NCBI GenBank assembly: GCA_963706315.1
Contig: CAVPMA010000024.1
Span: 1-64,000 of the forward strand
DNA length: 64,000 bases
From: CALMEC01 sp963706315
Lineage (GTDB): Bacteria; Actinomycetota; Thermoleophilia; Miltoncostaeales; Miltoncostaeaceae
Reading direction: 5' to 3'
Of this stretch, positions 9,527-18,115 are shown piece after piece. The position numbers were made by a program, and so were the translations under genes. Under the pieces are notes generated by a model. It ran no database searches. It saw only the letters and a program-made list of their open reading frames with translations, and had not been told where the DNA came from. Each line of letters opens with the position of its first letter. Position 1 is the stretch's first letter.

Positions 9527-9735
9527 GACGGGTCGGCGGTACCGCGCCCGCGTCCACCGCAGACACGCGGATGGACTCGATCCCGGTCCCTGGTCCCGAT
9601 ACTGGATGCCGTTGCTGGAACGGGGCGTCATGGATCAAACCCCAGGACTGCCATCGACGAATCGCCCGATTCGCGAGAGCTGCCGCGGCCTGGCTGAGCG
9701 GACCGAAGTCATCGGTGCCTGCGCTACGCTCGGAC

Positions 9736-10833
9736 GTGGTGACCGACACGAGGCCGCTGACTCCGCACGAGCGTCGCCTGCGCCGCGCGCTGGTCGCAAC
9801 GGCACTCTTCGCCGCCCTCATGGTGGTGGCGGCGGGAGTCGTACTTGTCTATTGGTTCCGATACGTCCTGCCGACCAAGCCCGACCCGTTCACACGCGGG
9901 CCGTACCTCGTCCAAGTGGGCAATACCACCGCCACGCTCAGATGGCGGGTGGAGGGCGACCGCCGTGTGGAGATTGTCGCCACCACACCTGACGGCCGGA
10001 CCGTCACCAGCACCGACGGTCTCCTGCGCGGGCTCACGCCCGGTGCCCGACAGGGATGGGTGGCGGTGGTCGATGGCGTGGCGCGAGCGTTCGGCACCAT
10101 CACCACCGCGCCGACCGACCCGCGGGCGCCCATCCGGTTCACGGCCTTCGGCGACTACGGGGCCGGTGGGGAGGACGAATGGGCCGTTGGGCGCGTCGCG
10201 GCCGCCCAGGGGCCGGCGTTCACAATCGTGCCGGGCGACAACAGCTACCTGCTCGCCGCACCGCCGCTGTTCGACCACAACATCTTCGCGCCCATGCGCG
10301 CGCTGCTCGCACAGGGGCCGTTCGTCGCCACGCTGGGCGAGCACGACATCGCCTACTTCGGCGGCGGCGACGTCGCCCGTGCGCTGGGACTGCCGAACGG
10401 CGGCGATCGCTACGTGTTCGACTACGGGCCATTGCGCTTCGTGGTCCTCGGCCTCGAGGCCGACGCCGCGGACCTCCCCGTCGTGCGGGCCGCCCTGGCC
10501 CGGCCAGGGGCGCGCCACGTCTACATCGTCGTCCACCGCCCACCGAAGTCCGGCAACCCGGTGCTCGCGGTCGCCCGCGGGAAGCTGACCGCGGTGTTCG
10601 CCGGTCACAACCACAGGTATGAGCGCCGGATCGTCGACGGCGTGCTCACCCTCACGGTGGGCACCGGCGGCGCACCCCGCAGCGGCGAGGAGGCACTGAC
10701 GCCGCGGTCCCCCGACGCCCTGTCCTCACTCGCGGTGTTCGGGCTGATGCGGGTAGACGACGGTCCGGATCGTGTGGTCATGACGTTCCTGGACTCAAGC
10801 GGGCGGGTACGCGATCGCGTGGTGGTGCCCTGA
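9736..10833 (+). CDS. Membrane-anchored metallophosphoesterase (purple acid phosphatase-like)
   Basis: The protein has 365 residues with one membrane segment at about 18-42 and an extracytoplasmic rest. A fibronectin-like N-terminal part (GPYLVQVGNTTATLRWRVEG) precedes a calcineurin-type phosphoesterase domain with FGDYG, GDNSYL, GEHD, HRPP and GHNHRYER metal-binding motifs. The third motif is GEHD where GNHD is usual; the effect on metal binding is unclear. The fold suggests hydrolysis of phosphate esters outside the cell. Two adjacent GTGs (9736, 9739) follow a TACGCT box at 9725-9730, so leaderless translation is likely. The 209-base gap before it holds nothing else I can name. It overlaps the next gene (TGATG). 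Confidence 0.82.
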   Translation: MVTDTRPLTPHERRLRRALVATALFAALMVVAAGVVLVYWFRYVLPTKPDPFTRGPYLVQVGNTTATLRWRVEGDRRVEIVATTPDGRTVTSTDGLLRGLTPGARQGWVAVVDGVARAFGTITTAPTDPRAPIRFTAFGDYGAGGEDEWAVGRVAAAQGPAFTIVPGDNSYLLAAPPLFDHNIFAPMRALLAQGPFVATLGEHDIAYFGGGDVARALGLPNGGDRYVFDYGPLRFVVLGLEADAADLPVVRAALARPGARHVYIVVHRPPKSGNPVLAVARGKLTAVFAGHNHRYERRIVDGVLTLTVGTGGAPRSGEEALTPRSPDALSSLAVFGLMRVDDGPDRVVMTFLDSSGRVRDRVVVP

Positions 10834-11150
10834 TGCGCGTCGCCGGCGTCGTCCTGGCTGTCGCCGGTGTGGCGGGCGCGCTCGCGGTGCCGCTCCTGGG
10901 GCTCCCGGCGGCGTTCCCCGCCCTGCTGGGGTCGGCGCTGGTGCTGTGGTTCGTGGGCGCCGGCGCCGCGGCCGCGTGCGTGGCGCCCCCGCGGCGCACA
11001 TCCGGCCTCGCGGCACTGGCCGCGGGACTCCTCGGATGGCCGGTGCTACTCGTCTACGGACTCGCACCACTGTGGGGCGCCCTCGCCGCCGCGTGCGGAG
11101 TGGTGGTGGCCTACCAGTCATTTCGCCGGGATGTCGCTTCCGCGGAGTGA
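10833..11150 (+). CDS. Small membrane protein (three predicted helices)
   Basis: A 105-residue Ala/Gly/Leu-rich protein with about three membrane helices (residues 3-24, 27-50 and 58-95, the last possibly two) and a basic C-terminus. I do not recognise a family. Its ATG overlaps the stop of the phosphoesterase gene, so the two are probably translationally coupled and function together or in sequence at the membrane. Confidence 0.6.
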   Translation: MRVAGVVLAVAGVAGALAVPLLGLPAAFPALLGSALVLWFVGAGAAAACVAPPRRTSGLAALAAGLLGWPVLLVYGLAPLWGALAAACGVVVAYQSFRRDVASAE

Positions 11151-11319
11151 GATGTGCTGGTCACCTCGGTCCGGCTCTGCCTTAGCCGAGTTCGGTCCGG
11201 GCGTCGACCGCGCCGGGAACAGATTCACTTGTCTGGCGATCGCCCAGCGGTGGGCGCGTCCCGATGAGGCGACGCCTCGCGTCCCAACTTATGCAACGTG
11301 GGCTTCCGGAGCGGCTGGG

Positions 11320-11325
11320 TACACT
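11320..11325 (+). promoter_or_regulatory. TACACT -10 box, leaderless start
   Basis: TACACT lies six bases before ATG 11332 with no ribosome-binding site between them, one of the clearest leaderless arrangements in this window. Confidence 0.55.
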
Positions 11326-11331
11326 GCCCGC

Positions 11332-11613
11332 ATGGCGAAGCGCTCCAACGAACCGGCCACGGGTTCCGGCAACGGGAACCCCGAGTACCGCACGATCAAC
11401 CGCTTCGCGGTGATCGGCATGGGCGCGGGACTGGGCTTCGTCTTCGGCACGCTCATGTGGGTCATCACCGGCCTCAAGGGCGACTGGCACGTATGGCTCT
11501 ACCTCGCGATCACCACGGCGATGCTCGGGGGCGGCGTGTCCGCCGCGTTCGGGGCGATGACCGTCAGGAAGAGCGGTGAGCGCGTGACGCCGCGGTTCCG
11601 CCGCCGCCCCTGA
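11332..11613 (+). CDS. Small two-helix membrane protein, hypothetical
   Basis: A 93-residue protein with a hydrophilic N-terminus, two membrane helices (about residues 25-46 and 54-76) separated by a short loop with KGDWHVWLY, and a basic C-terminus (RFRRRP). No family assigned. It stands alone with its own promoter, just upstream of the SRP RNA gene. The small size and TM pair resemble accessory or assembly-type membrane proteins, but nothing shows a specific role. Confidence 0.6.
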   Translation: MAKRSNEPATGSGNGNPEYRTINRFAVIGMGAGLGFVFGTLMWVITGLKGDWHVWLYLAITTAMLGGGVSAAFGAMTVRKSGERVTPRFRRRP

Positions 11614-11642
11614 CGCTGCCGACGCCGGGTCCGGCGACGGGC

Positions 11643-11648
11643 TATTCT
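11643..11648 (+). promoter_or_regulatory. TATTCT -10 box of the SRP RNA
   Basis: TATTCT lies about seven bases before the presumed 5' end of the SRP RNA, at the spacing expected for its promoter. Confidence 0.5.
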
Positions 11649-11654
11649 CGGCGG

Positions 11655-11792
11655 CGGGATCCGGGCGAGCGCTTCGGCGAGGTCCCATTCGGTGAGTGAC
11701 CGCGAACCAGGTCAGGTCCGAGAGGAAGCAGCCTTAAGTGGATCCGCTCAGGTGCAATGGGGTCACCTCGCCGAAGCGCTCGCCCGGGACCC
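11655..11792 (+). ncRNA. ffs: Small signal recognition particle RNA (4.5S-like)
   Basis: This is the RNA core of the bacterial SRP, which binds Ffh and targets nascent membrane proteins. The conserved apical domain GTCAGGTCCGAGAGGAAGCAG at about 11711-11731 carries the Ffh-binding GGAAGCAGCC-type internal loop. The ends form a perfect 23-bp helix: 11661-11683 pairs with 11765-11787. The size (about 135 bases), the hairpin shape and the location directly before dnaX fit small bacterial SRP RNAs. The exact ends are estimated from the helix and the -10 box. The 3' arm ends about 20 bases before the dnaX start, so read-through into dnaX is plausible. Confidence 0.9.
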
Positions 11793-11810
11793 GTTGATCC
11801 CTACGCATCC

Positions 11811-13466
11811 ATGACAGCCTCTCCCAACGAGCCACGCGGCAGCCTCTACAACCGCTACCGCCCGCTGCGCTTCGACGACCTCGTCGGCCAGGAGCACGTC
11901 GCGCGGGCGCTCTCCAACGCCCTGGGTGCGGGGCGCCCCGCACTCGGGTACCTCTTCTCCGGCCCGCGCGGCACCGGCAAGACGACGACCGCCCGCATCC
12001 TCGCTCGCTGCCTCAACTGCCTGAGCTTCCCCGCGCCGACGGCCACCCCGTGCCTCGAGTGCGATTCGTGCCGGCGCATCGGCCACGACGACTGGCTCGA
12101 CGTCGTCGAGGTGGACGCCGCATCGAGCGCCAGGCGCATCGACGAGATGCGCGAGTGGCTCGACACCGTCCGCTACGCGCCGGTGGTGTCGCGCTACCGC
12201 GTCACGATCATGGACGAGGCGCATCAGATCCAGGAGGGCGCGGCCAGCGCCCTGCTGAAGACGCTCGAGGAGCCGCCGCCGCACCTCGTCGTGATTCTCT
12301 GCACGACCCATCCGTGGGACATCCTCCCGACGATCCGGTCCCGGCTGCAGCACTACGCGCTGCGCAAACCCGGCGTGGCCAACCTGGTGCAGGTGCTCGA
12401 GCGCGTCTCGCGTGAGGAGGGCTTCGAGACGTCGGCGGAGGTGCTCGACCTGGTGGCCCGCGCGGCCGACGGCAGCTACCGCGACGCGCTCGGCCTGCTC
12501 GACCAGCTCTCCGCGTACGGCGGCGGCCGGGTCGAGGTCGGCGATGTGCTCGAGCTGTTCGGCGCGGTGGAGCGCGAGGAGATCTTCGAGCTCGCGGACC
12601 ACATCGCCGCCGGCGACGCTGCCGGGGCGTTCGAGATGCTCGAGTCCACGCTCGACCGCGGGGCCGATCCCGAGCAGCTCATCCGCGGGCTCGTGACCCA
12701 CCTGCGCTACCTCTGCCTGCTCCAACAGGGTGCGCACCCACGTGAGGACTGGGCGTACTCGCCCGAAGAGCTCGACCGGCTGCGCGCGCAGGCAAACCAC
12801 CTTCCGCCCGCCCGTGTCGTGCGTGGGCTCGACCTCATCGCCGACGCGCAGGTGCGCATCCGCCACGGCCAGGCGGACCCGCGAATCCAGATGGAGCTCG
12901 TGGCGGCGAAGCTCGCGCAGCCCGCGCTCGACGCCAACGTGCAGGCGCTCGCCGGCCGGATCGAGGCGCTCGAACGCGGGCACGTTCCACCACCGGCACC
13001 GGTCCCGGGGCCCATCGACGATGTCGCCGAGGCTGCCCCGAGCGTCGCGGCCGACGAGGTCGACGCCGCTCCGGCCGAGCCGGCTACGCCTCCCCGCCCG
13101 AAGGAGCCGATCGCGGCCGACCTCGAGCACGTCGCCCGCGTGTGGCCCCAGGTCGTCGCCGAGCTGGAGCAGGAGCACGCCAGCGTGCACGGCTTCCTTC
13201 GCGACTCGGCGGTGACCGAGGTCGACGACGCGGGCGTCGCGGTGGCCGTGAGCGGCGTGTTCGTGCGCATCCTCGACCAGCCCGACGAGCGGGCACTTGT
13301 CGAGGGGGCGCTGTCGCGCTTCGCCGGCCGGGAGTTCTCGGTGCGCTTCGTGGAGACCGCCGGCGGCGGGCCCGCCGAGGGCGCCGACCAGGAGCCGGCG
13401 CTCGACCATGCCGCGCTCATGGAAGAGCTCAAGCGCACCTTCAACGCGACCGAGGAGGCAGGCTGA
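11811..13466 (+). CDS. dnaX: DNA polymerase III subunit gamma/tau
   Basis: DnaX is the ATPase of the clamp loader that places the sliding clamp on DNA. The 551-residue protein shows Walker A GPRGTGKTT (about residue 49), a four-Cys zinc module (CLNC and CLECDSC), Walker B with IMDEAHQ, and a sensor region ending in TIRSRLQ where SRC is more usual. Domain III and a Pro/Ala-rich linker follow, and the tau-like C-terminus (VWPQVVAELEQEHASVHGFL) is present. ATG 11811 is the start; an upstream in-frame ATG would lie inside the SRP RNA. It forms a tight cluster with ybaB and recR (stop/start overlap with ybaB), the usual order in many bacteria. Confidence 0.93.
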   Translation: MTASPNEPRGSLYNRYRPLRFDDLVGQEHVARALSNALGAGRPALGYLFSGPRGTGKTTTARILARCLNCLSFPAPTATPCLECDSCRRIGHDDWLDVVEVDAASSARRIDEMREWLDTVRYAPVVSRYRVTIMDEAHQIQEGAASALLKTLEEPPPHLVVILCTTHPWDILPTIRSRLQHYALRKPGVANLVQVLERVSREEGFETSAEVLDLVARAADGSYRDALGLLDQLSAYGGGRVEVGDVLELFGAVEREEIFELADHIAAGDAAGAFEMLESTLDRGADPEQLIRGLVTHLRYLCLLQQGAHPREDWAYSPEELDRLRAQANHLPPARVVRGLDLIADAQVRIRHGQADPRIQMELVAAKLAQPALDANVQALAGRIEALERGHVPPPAPVPGPIDDVAEAAPSVAADEVDAAPAEPATPPRPKEPIAADLEHVARVWPQVVAELEQEHASVHGFLRDSAVTEVDDAGVAVAVSGVFVRILDQPDERALVEGALSRFAGREFSVRFVETAGGGPAEGADQEPALDHAALMEELKRTFNATEEAG

Positions 13467-13780
13467 TGGCCCAGAACCCCGCGAAGATGATGAAGCAGAT
13501 GCAGAAGCTGCAGGAGGACATGCAGCGCGCGCAGGAGGCGCTGGCGCAGGAGACGGTGAGCGCGTCGGCGGGCGGCGGGGCCGTGACCGTGACGGTCTCG
13601 GGCGCGCTCGAGGTCATGGACGTCACCATCGACCCGGCGGCGCTCGACGACGTGGAGCTGCTCCAGGACACGGTGGTCGCCGCGACGAACGAGGCGATGC
13701 GGAAGGCGCAGGAACTCGCCAACACGCGCCTGGGCTCGGTCGCCGGCGCGCTCGGCAGCCTCGGCATCCCGGGGCTGTAG
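13466..13780 (+). CDS. YbaB/EbfC family nucleoid-associated protein
   Basis: A 104-residue dimeric DNA-binding protein family. The N-terminus is a helical segment rich in Met, Gln and Lys (AKMMKQMQKLQEDMQRAQ), followed by the small beta-sheet VTVTVSGALEVMDVTIDPAAL and a C-terminal helix containing the AATNEAMRKAQEL motif. The start overlaps the dnaX stop by one base (ATGA-type coupling), and recR follows after 20 bases. Position between dnaX and recR is diagnostic for this family. Normal length. Confidence 0.92.
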   Translation: MAQNPAKMMKQMQKLQEDMQRAQEALAQETVSASAGGGAVTVTVSGALEVMDVTIDPAALDDVELLQDTVVAATNEAMRKAQELANTRLGSVAGALGSLGIPGL

Positions 13781-13800
13781 GAACGCGGGGCGGGGCGGGC

Positions 13801-14400
13801 GTGTCCTCGGTGCTGCCATCGTCGGTCGAGCGGCTCGTCTCGGAGCTCGCGCGCCTGCCGGGCCTCGGTCCCCGGTCGGCGCAGCGCCTCGCGTTCCACG
13901 TGATGAAGGCCCCGCCCGAGCGGGCGCATGCGCTCGCGGAGGCGCTCGTGGACGTGAAGGAGCGGCTGCGTCCCTGCAGCCAGTGCTTCGGGTTCGCCGA
14001 GGACGACCTCTGCCCGATCTGCGCCGACCCGCGGCGCGACCCGACCGTGCTCTGCGCGGTCGAGGAGCCGTCCGCGATCATCCCGATCGAGCGGACCCAC
14101 GAGTACCGGGGGCGCTACCACGTGCTGGGCGGCACGCTGTCCCCGATCGACGGCGTCGACCCGGAGGACCTGCGCTTCGACGAGCTGGTGGCCCGTGTGG
14201 AGCGCGACGGGGTGCAGGAGCTCGTGATCGCGACCAACCCGACGATGGCGGGGGAGGCGACGGCCCTTTACCTCGCGGACCTGGTCCGCGGGATGGTGCG
14301 GGTCACCCGCCTTGCCAGCGGGCTGCCCGTGGGCGCCGACCTGGAGCACGCGGACGAGCTCACCCTCGGCCGTGCGTTCCTGGGACGGCGGGAGATCTGA
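13801..14400 (+). CDS. recR: Recombination protein RecR
   Basis: RecR acts with RecO and RecF to load RecA at gaps. The 199-residue protein has the N-terminal helix-hairpin-helix (LPGLGPRSAQRLAFHV), a four-Cys zinc finger (CSQC and CPIC), a Toprim domain (LCAVEEPSAI, then NPTMAGEATALYL) and the C-terminal Walker-B-like end (TRLASGLPVGADLEHADELTLGRAF). GTG 13801 gives the conserved start. Its TGA overlaps the ATG of the following PRC-barrel-like gene. Confidence 0.95.
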   Translation: MSSVLPSSVERLVSELARLPGLGPRSAQRLAFHVMKAPPERAHALAEALVDVKERLRPCSQCFGFAEDDLCPICADPRRDPTVLCAVEEPSAIIPIERTHEYRGRYHVLGGTLSPIDGVDPEDLRFDELVARVERDGVQELVIATNPTMAGEATALYLADLVRGMVRVTRLASGLPVGADLEHADELTLGRAFLGRREI

Positions 14401-14733
14401 TGGGCGACGAGCTCGACGAGCCGATCGGGTACCTCGTGTTGCCGCGCGGAACGCCGGTCGTCACGAGCGACGGCGTGACGGTGGGGAAGGTGCACAAGGT
14501 GCAGCACCACGAGCGCGAGCGCATCTTCGACGGGCTCGTCGTGCAGAGCGACGAGGGGCGCCGGTTCGTGGACGCGCCCGAGGTGGGGCACCTCACCCGG
14601 CGACAGGTCGACCTGCTGATCGACAGCGCCACATTCTGCGACCCTGCCCGAGGCAGGCGGCCTGCTCGGTTCGCTCGACAGCGAGGTGCGCCGCGGCATG
14701 CGGCGGCTGCGCAAGCGCCTGCCCGGCCAGTGA
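14400..14733 (+). CDS. PRC-barrel-like small protein, one frameshift
   Basis: The ATG overlaps the recR stop. The first ~80 residues (GYLVLPRGTPVVTSDGVTVGKVHKVQ, then IFDGLVVQSDEGRRFVDAPEVGHLTRRQVDLLI) look like a PRC-barrel or similar beta-rich domain. The frame then breaks at about 14635-14641; in the next frame the protein continues as TLPEAGGLLGSLDSEVRR to an Arg/Lys-rich end and TGA at 14731. The total length is one base off a multiple of three, consistent with one inserted base. The joined product would be about 110 residues. Function unknown; PRC-barrels occur in ribosome maturation and photosynthetic proteins. Coupling to recR suggests only co-expression. Confidence 0.6.
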
Positions 14734-14740
14734 CCGCGCG

Positions 14741-15432
14741 CTACGTTTGCGGGCTGCCCGACTCGAAGCGGTAGCCCACGCCCGGCTCGGTGATGAAGAA
14801 CCTCGGGGTGGGCGGGGTCGGGCTCGAGCTTGCGACGAATCTGGGCGAGGAATCCGCGCAGGTAGTTGGTCTCGCGTTCGTACCGCGGGCCCCATACCTC
14901 CTGCAGCAGCTGGCGCTGGGTCACCAGCTTCCCCTCGTTGCGAACGAGGATCTCGACGATGTGCCACTCGGTCGGCGTGAGTCGCACGACCCCGGCCGGC
15001 GTCGTGGCGCGCTTGGCGGCGAGGTCGATGCTGAACGCGTCGGTGTCGACCACCGCGACGGCGGCATCGGGTGAGATCCGCCGCAGTGCGGCACGGAGCC
15101 TCGCGAGGAGCTCGCCCATGGCGAACGGCTTCGTGACGTAGTCGTCGGCGCCGGCGTCGAGGGCGCCCACCTTGTCGGACTCCTCTCCGCGGACCGACAG
15201 CACGATGATCGGGACCTGCGGTCCATCCCGCGCAGCCCGCCGATGACCTCGATCCCGTCGATGCCGGGCAGTCCGAGGTCGAGGATCACGGCGTCGGGGG
15301 GCGGCGGGCGGCGAGCTCGAGGGCCGCCTCGCCGGTCGGGGCGAGATCGACGTCGTAGCCGCGCGCCTTCAGGTTGGTGCCGAGCGCACGCAGGATCTGC
15401 GGCTCGTCGTCGACCACCAGCACCCGGCTCAC
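14741..15432 (-). pseudogene. kdpE: Response regulator KdpE, three frameshifts
   Basis: An OmpR-type response regulator that would activate kdp transcription. GTG 15432 overlaps the kdpD stop. The receiver starts VLVVDDEPQILRALG and breaks in the C6 run (plus strand 15295-15300 region), resumes with DAVILDLGLPGIDGIEV (phospho-acceptor Asp), breaks again at about 15218-15224 (missing G), resumes PIIVLSVRGEESDKVGALDAGADDYVTKPF (conserved Thr and Lys), and runs through a winged-helix domain (LTPTEWHIVEILV, QEVWGPRYERETNYLR). A third break at about 14796-14800 restores FFITEPGVGYRFESG and a TAG stop. Two missing bases and one extra would give 230 residues, the normal KdpE length. All motifs are present, so sequencing error seems likelier than decay, but three breaks in one gene leave real inactivation open. 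Confidence 0.75.
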
Positions 15433-17909
15433 GCGGCGCTCCGCAGGACGACCACCATCGTCGCGCCGCCACCTGGCGTGTCCTCGATCTCGATCGAGCC
15501 GTCCATCGCCTCGACGAACCCCTTCGCCACCGCGAGCCCGAGGCCGACGCCCCCGGTGGAGCCGTGGCCGTCGCCGAGCCGCTGAAACGGCAGGAACACG
15601 CGGTCGCGGTCACGCATCGGGATACCGGTTCCATGATCCACCACGCGAACTTCGACATGGCCGTTGACGGCGTCTCCGACGACGCGAACCGGACGATCCG
15701 GAGGCGAGCTCGCGACCGCGTTGGCGATGAGGTTCGCGAGGGCGCGCTCGAGCAGGCCGGGATCGGCGACGACCGCGGGGAGCGACTCAGGGACTTCGAT
15801 CGACACGGATCCGCGTCGCGCGCCGAGGCTGTCGAGAGCGGCCGGTACGACCTCGTCGAGCCCGACGGCCCGCTGGGTCAGCGTGAGCGCCCCGGTGTTG
15901 ATGCGGCTCATGTCCAGCAGGTTGCCCAGCAGCCCGTCGAGGCGCTCGGTCTCCGCGTCGATTGTCGCGAGGAACTCCGACGTCTGCTCGGCCGACCACT
16001 GGACGTCTGTCTCCACGAGGCTCGTGACCGCCGCACGGATCGCGGCGAGCGGCGTGCGCAGGTCGTGCGACACGGCCGCGAGCAGTGCGCCCCGCAGCTC
16101 GCCCGAGCGGGCGAGCTCCTCGGCGTGGGCGGCGCCACGTTCGAGCTCGGCGACTTCGAGCGCGGCCACGAGCTCGCGTGTGAATGCGGCGACCACGCGG
16201 CTGTCGCGAGCATCGAACGCCGGGCCCATCGTCGCGAGCACGTGGGTGTCGTCGAGCTCGATGCTCGCGTCCGCCTCGTTCGGGGTCATTGGCGCACGCC
16301 CGGTCGAGGCATCCACGCTCCACGCGCCATCCGCACGATGCAGCACCGCAGCGCCCTCCAGGCCGAGCCCACGCACGAGGCCTTCGAGGAGGTTGGGGAG
16401 CGGAGAGATGCCGGCGAGGCGGGCAAGCGCCTCGGCCTCCGCGCGTGCTGCCGTTCCCTCCGCAGCCCGCCGCGCCGCCAGCTCGACGAGGATGCTGACC
16501 CCGACCGCGATGCCGAGGAATACCAGGAGCGCGAACAGGTTGTCGCCGTCGCTGATCGTAAAGGTGTGGAACGGCGGGGTGAGGTACCAATTGACCAGGA
16601 GGAAGCTCGCGACTGCAATGGCGAGCGCCGGCCAGAGGCCGCCGATCGCAGCGACACCGATCACGACCACCAGATAGATCAGCAGGCTGCTGGCCAGCGT
16701 GAACACGGACCGGGCGTTGGTCAGCAGAACGGTGAGCAGCGGCAACACGACCACACCGACCGCGAGTGCGAGCCATCGACGGCGCCCGGTGAGCGCCGTG
16801 GGACGGCTCCAGCGGCGACCCTCCGCCGGCACGGGCGCCTCCCGCCCGATGACCGCCACGTCGAACTCTCCGGCGGCGAGGCGGAGGATGCGGTTGATGA
16901 TCGAGCCGCGCGCCATCTCTTGCAGGCGCGACCGGCGGCTCGCCCCGAGCACGATGCGGGTTGCGTTCTCGGCGCGCGCGACCGCCACGAGCGCCTCGGC
17001 GACATCGCCCGCAGCGACCTCGCGGTACTCGCCGCCGAGCTCCTCCAGCAACGCCCGGTGGCGCTCGAGCTCTTCGCTCGCCGGGGCCGCCAGTCCGTCC
17101 TGGGGGCGCACATGGACGCCCACGAGCTCGCCGTGGGTGCGCATCGCCGTCCGGGCCGCACGGCGCACAAGCGCGTCGCCGCCCGCCGCGCCGGTCATGG
17201 CGACGACGATCCGCTCGCGCGTCTCCCACGTCTGCGCGATGCCGTGAAGCTCACGGTAGCGCTCCAGCGCCTCGTCGACGCGATCGGCGGTCCACAGCAA
17301 CGCGATCTCGCGGAGGGCGCCGAGGTTGCCGGGCCGGAAGTAGTTCGCCAGGGCTGCGTCGACCTTATCGGCCGCGTACACGTTGCCATGGGCGAGCCGC
17401 CGTCGCAGGGCCTCGGGGCTCATGTCGACGAGCTCGATCTGGTCGGCCCGCCGCACGACGTCGTCGGGAACGGTCTCCCGCTGTTGGACTCCCGTGATCC
17501 GCTCGATCACGTCGTTGACCGACTCGAGGTGCTGGATATTGAGGGTGGTGACGACGTTGATACCGGCCTCGAGGATCTCGTCGACGTCCTGCCACCGTTT
17601 CTCGTTCCGCGAGCCCGGGACGTTCGTATGCGCGTACTCGTCGACCAGGACCACCGCGGGTCGCCGGGCGATCACCGCATCGACGTCCATCTCGGTGAAC
17701 TCCGCTCCCCGGTAGGTGAGCGTCCGCCGGGGGATCACCTCCAGATCCCGCATCATCTCGGCGGTGTGGGCCCGCCCGTGTGTCTCGACGATGCCGATCA
17801 CCACGTCCGTGCCACGCTCGTGGCGCCGCCACCCCTCATCGAGCATCGCGTAGGTCTTGCCGACTCCGGGGGCGGGACCGAGATACATGCGCAGCATTCC
17901 ACGGGCCAT
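15429..17909 (-). CDS. kdpD: Sensor histidine kinase KdpD (copy 1)
   Basis: KdpD senses potassium limitation and phosphorylates KdpE. The 826-residue protein has the N-terminal KdpD domain with Walker A GPAPGVGKT and DEYAHTNVPGSRNEKRW, a universal-stress-protein-like domain, four membrane helices at about 390-490, and a GAF-like region. The kinase core follows: H-box SHDLRTPLAAIRAAV, N-box NLIANAV, G1 DHGTGIP, G2 GGVGLGLAVAKG. It is intact. The start at ATG 17909 matches the first conserved residues (MLRMYLGP) and lies in the arm of a hairpin. It is translationally coupled to kdpE (GTGA) and lies about 206 bases after kdpB. A second copy on the opposite strand is nearly identical over long tracts. 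Confidence 0.9.
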   Translation of the reverse strand: MARGMLRMYLGPAPGVGKTYAMLDEGWRRHERGTDVVIGIVETHGRAHTAEMMRDLEVIPRRTLTYRGAEFTEMDVDAVIARRPAVVLVDEYAHTNVPGSRNEKRWQDVDEILEAGINVVTTLNIQHLESVNDVIERITGVQQRETVPDDVVRRADQIELVDMSPEALRRRLAHGNVYAADKVDAALANYFRPGNLGALREIALLWTADRVDEALERYRELHGIAQTWETRERIVVAMTGAAGGDALVRRAARTAMRTHGELVGVHVRPQDGLAAPASEELERHRALLEELGGEYREVAAGDVAEALVAVARAENATRIVLGASRRSRLQEMARGSIINRILRLAAGEFDVAVIGREAPVPAEGRRWSRPTALTGRRRWLALAVGVVVLPLLTVLLTNARSVFTLASSLLIYLVVVIGVAAIGGLWPALAIAVASFLLVNWYLTPPFHTFTISDGDNLFALLVFLGIAVGVSILVELAARRAAEGTAARAEAEALARLAGISPLPNLLEGLVRGLGLEGAAVLHRADGAWSVDASTGRAPMTPNEADASIELDDTHVLATMGPAFDARDSRVVAAFTRELVAALEVAELERGAAHAEELARSGELRGALLAAVSHDLRTPLAAIRAAVTSLVETDVQWSAEQTSEFLATIDAETERLDGLLGNLLDMSRINTGALTLTQRAVGLDEVVPAALDSLGARRGSVSIEVPESLPAVVADPGLLERALANLIANAVASSPPDRPVRVVGDAVNGHVEVRVVDHGTGIPMRDRDRVFLPFQRLGDGHGSTGGVGLGLAVAKGFVEAMDGSIEIEDTPGGGATMVVVLRSAA

Positions 17910-17933
17910 CGGGTTGATGCTAATGGCCCGTGG
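17899..17933 (-). promoter_or_regulatory. Hairpin over the kdpD start codon
   Basis: Arms CCACGGGCCAT and ATGGCCCGTGG form a perfect 11-bp stem with a 13-base loop. On the minus strand the ATG of kdpD is the first codon of the 3' arm, so the folded mRNA would bury the start. Either a translational switch or a protein-binding palindrome is possible; both are inferred. The rest of the 206-base kdpB-kdpD gap shows nothing clear. Confidence 0.45.
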
Positions 17934-18115
17934 GGAGGCCCGGCTGAGGCCTGTCGGATTCTCGACCGCACCGACCGGCGGTCGCCCCGGCTGCCGCGTC
18001 CTCGCGCCCCTGCTGAGATGCGCCGCACGGTTCACACCGGGCTCCTGTCCCTGGCCCCACGAAACACGCCGGGCACTTCAGCTGCGATCACCCGGCTTCC
18101 ACCCCTACGACTGCA

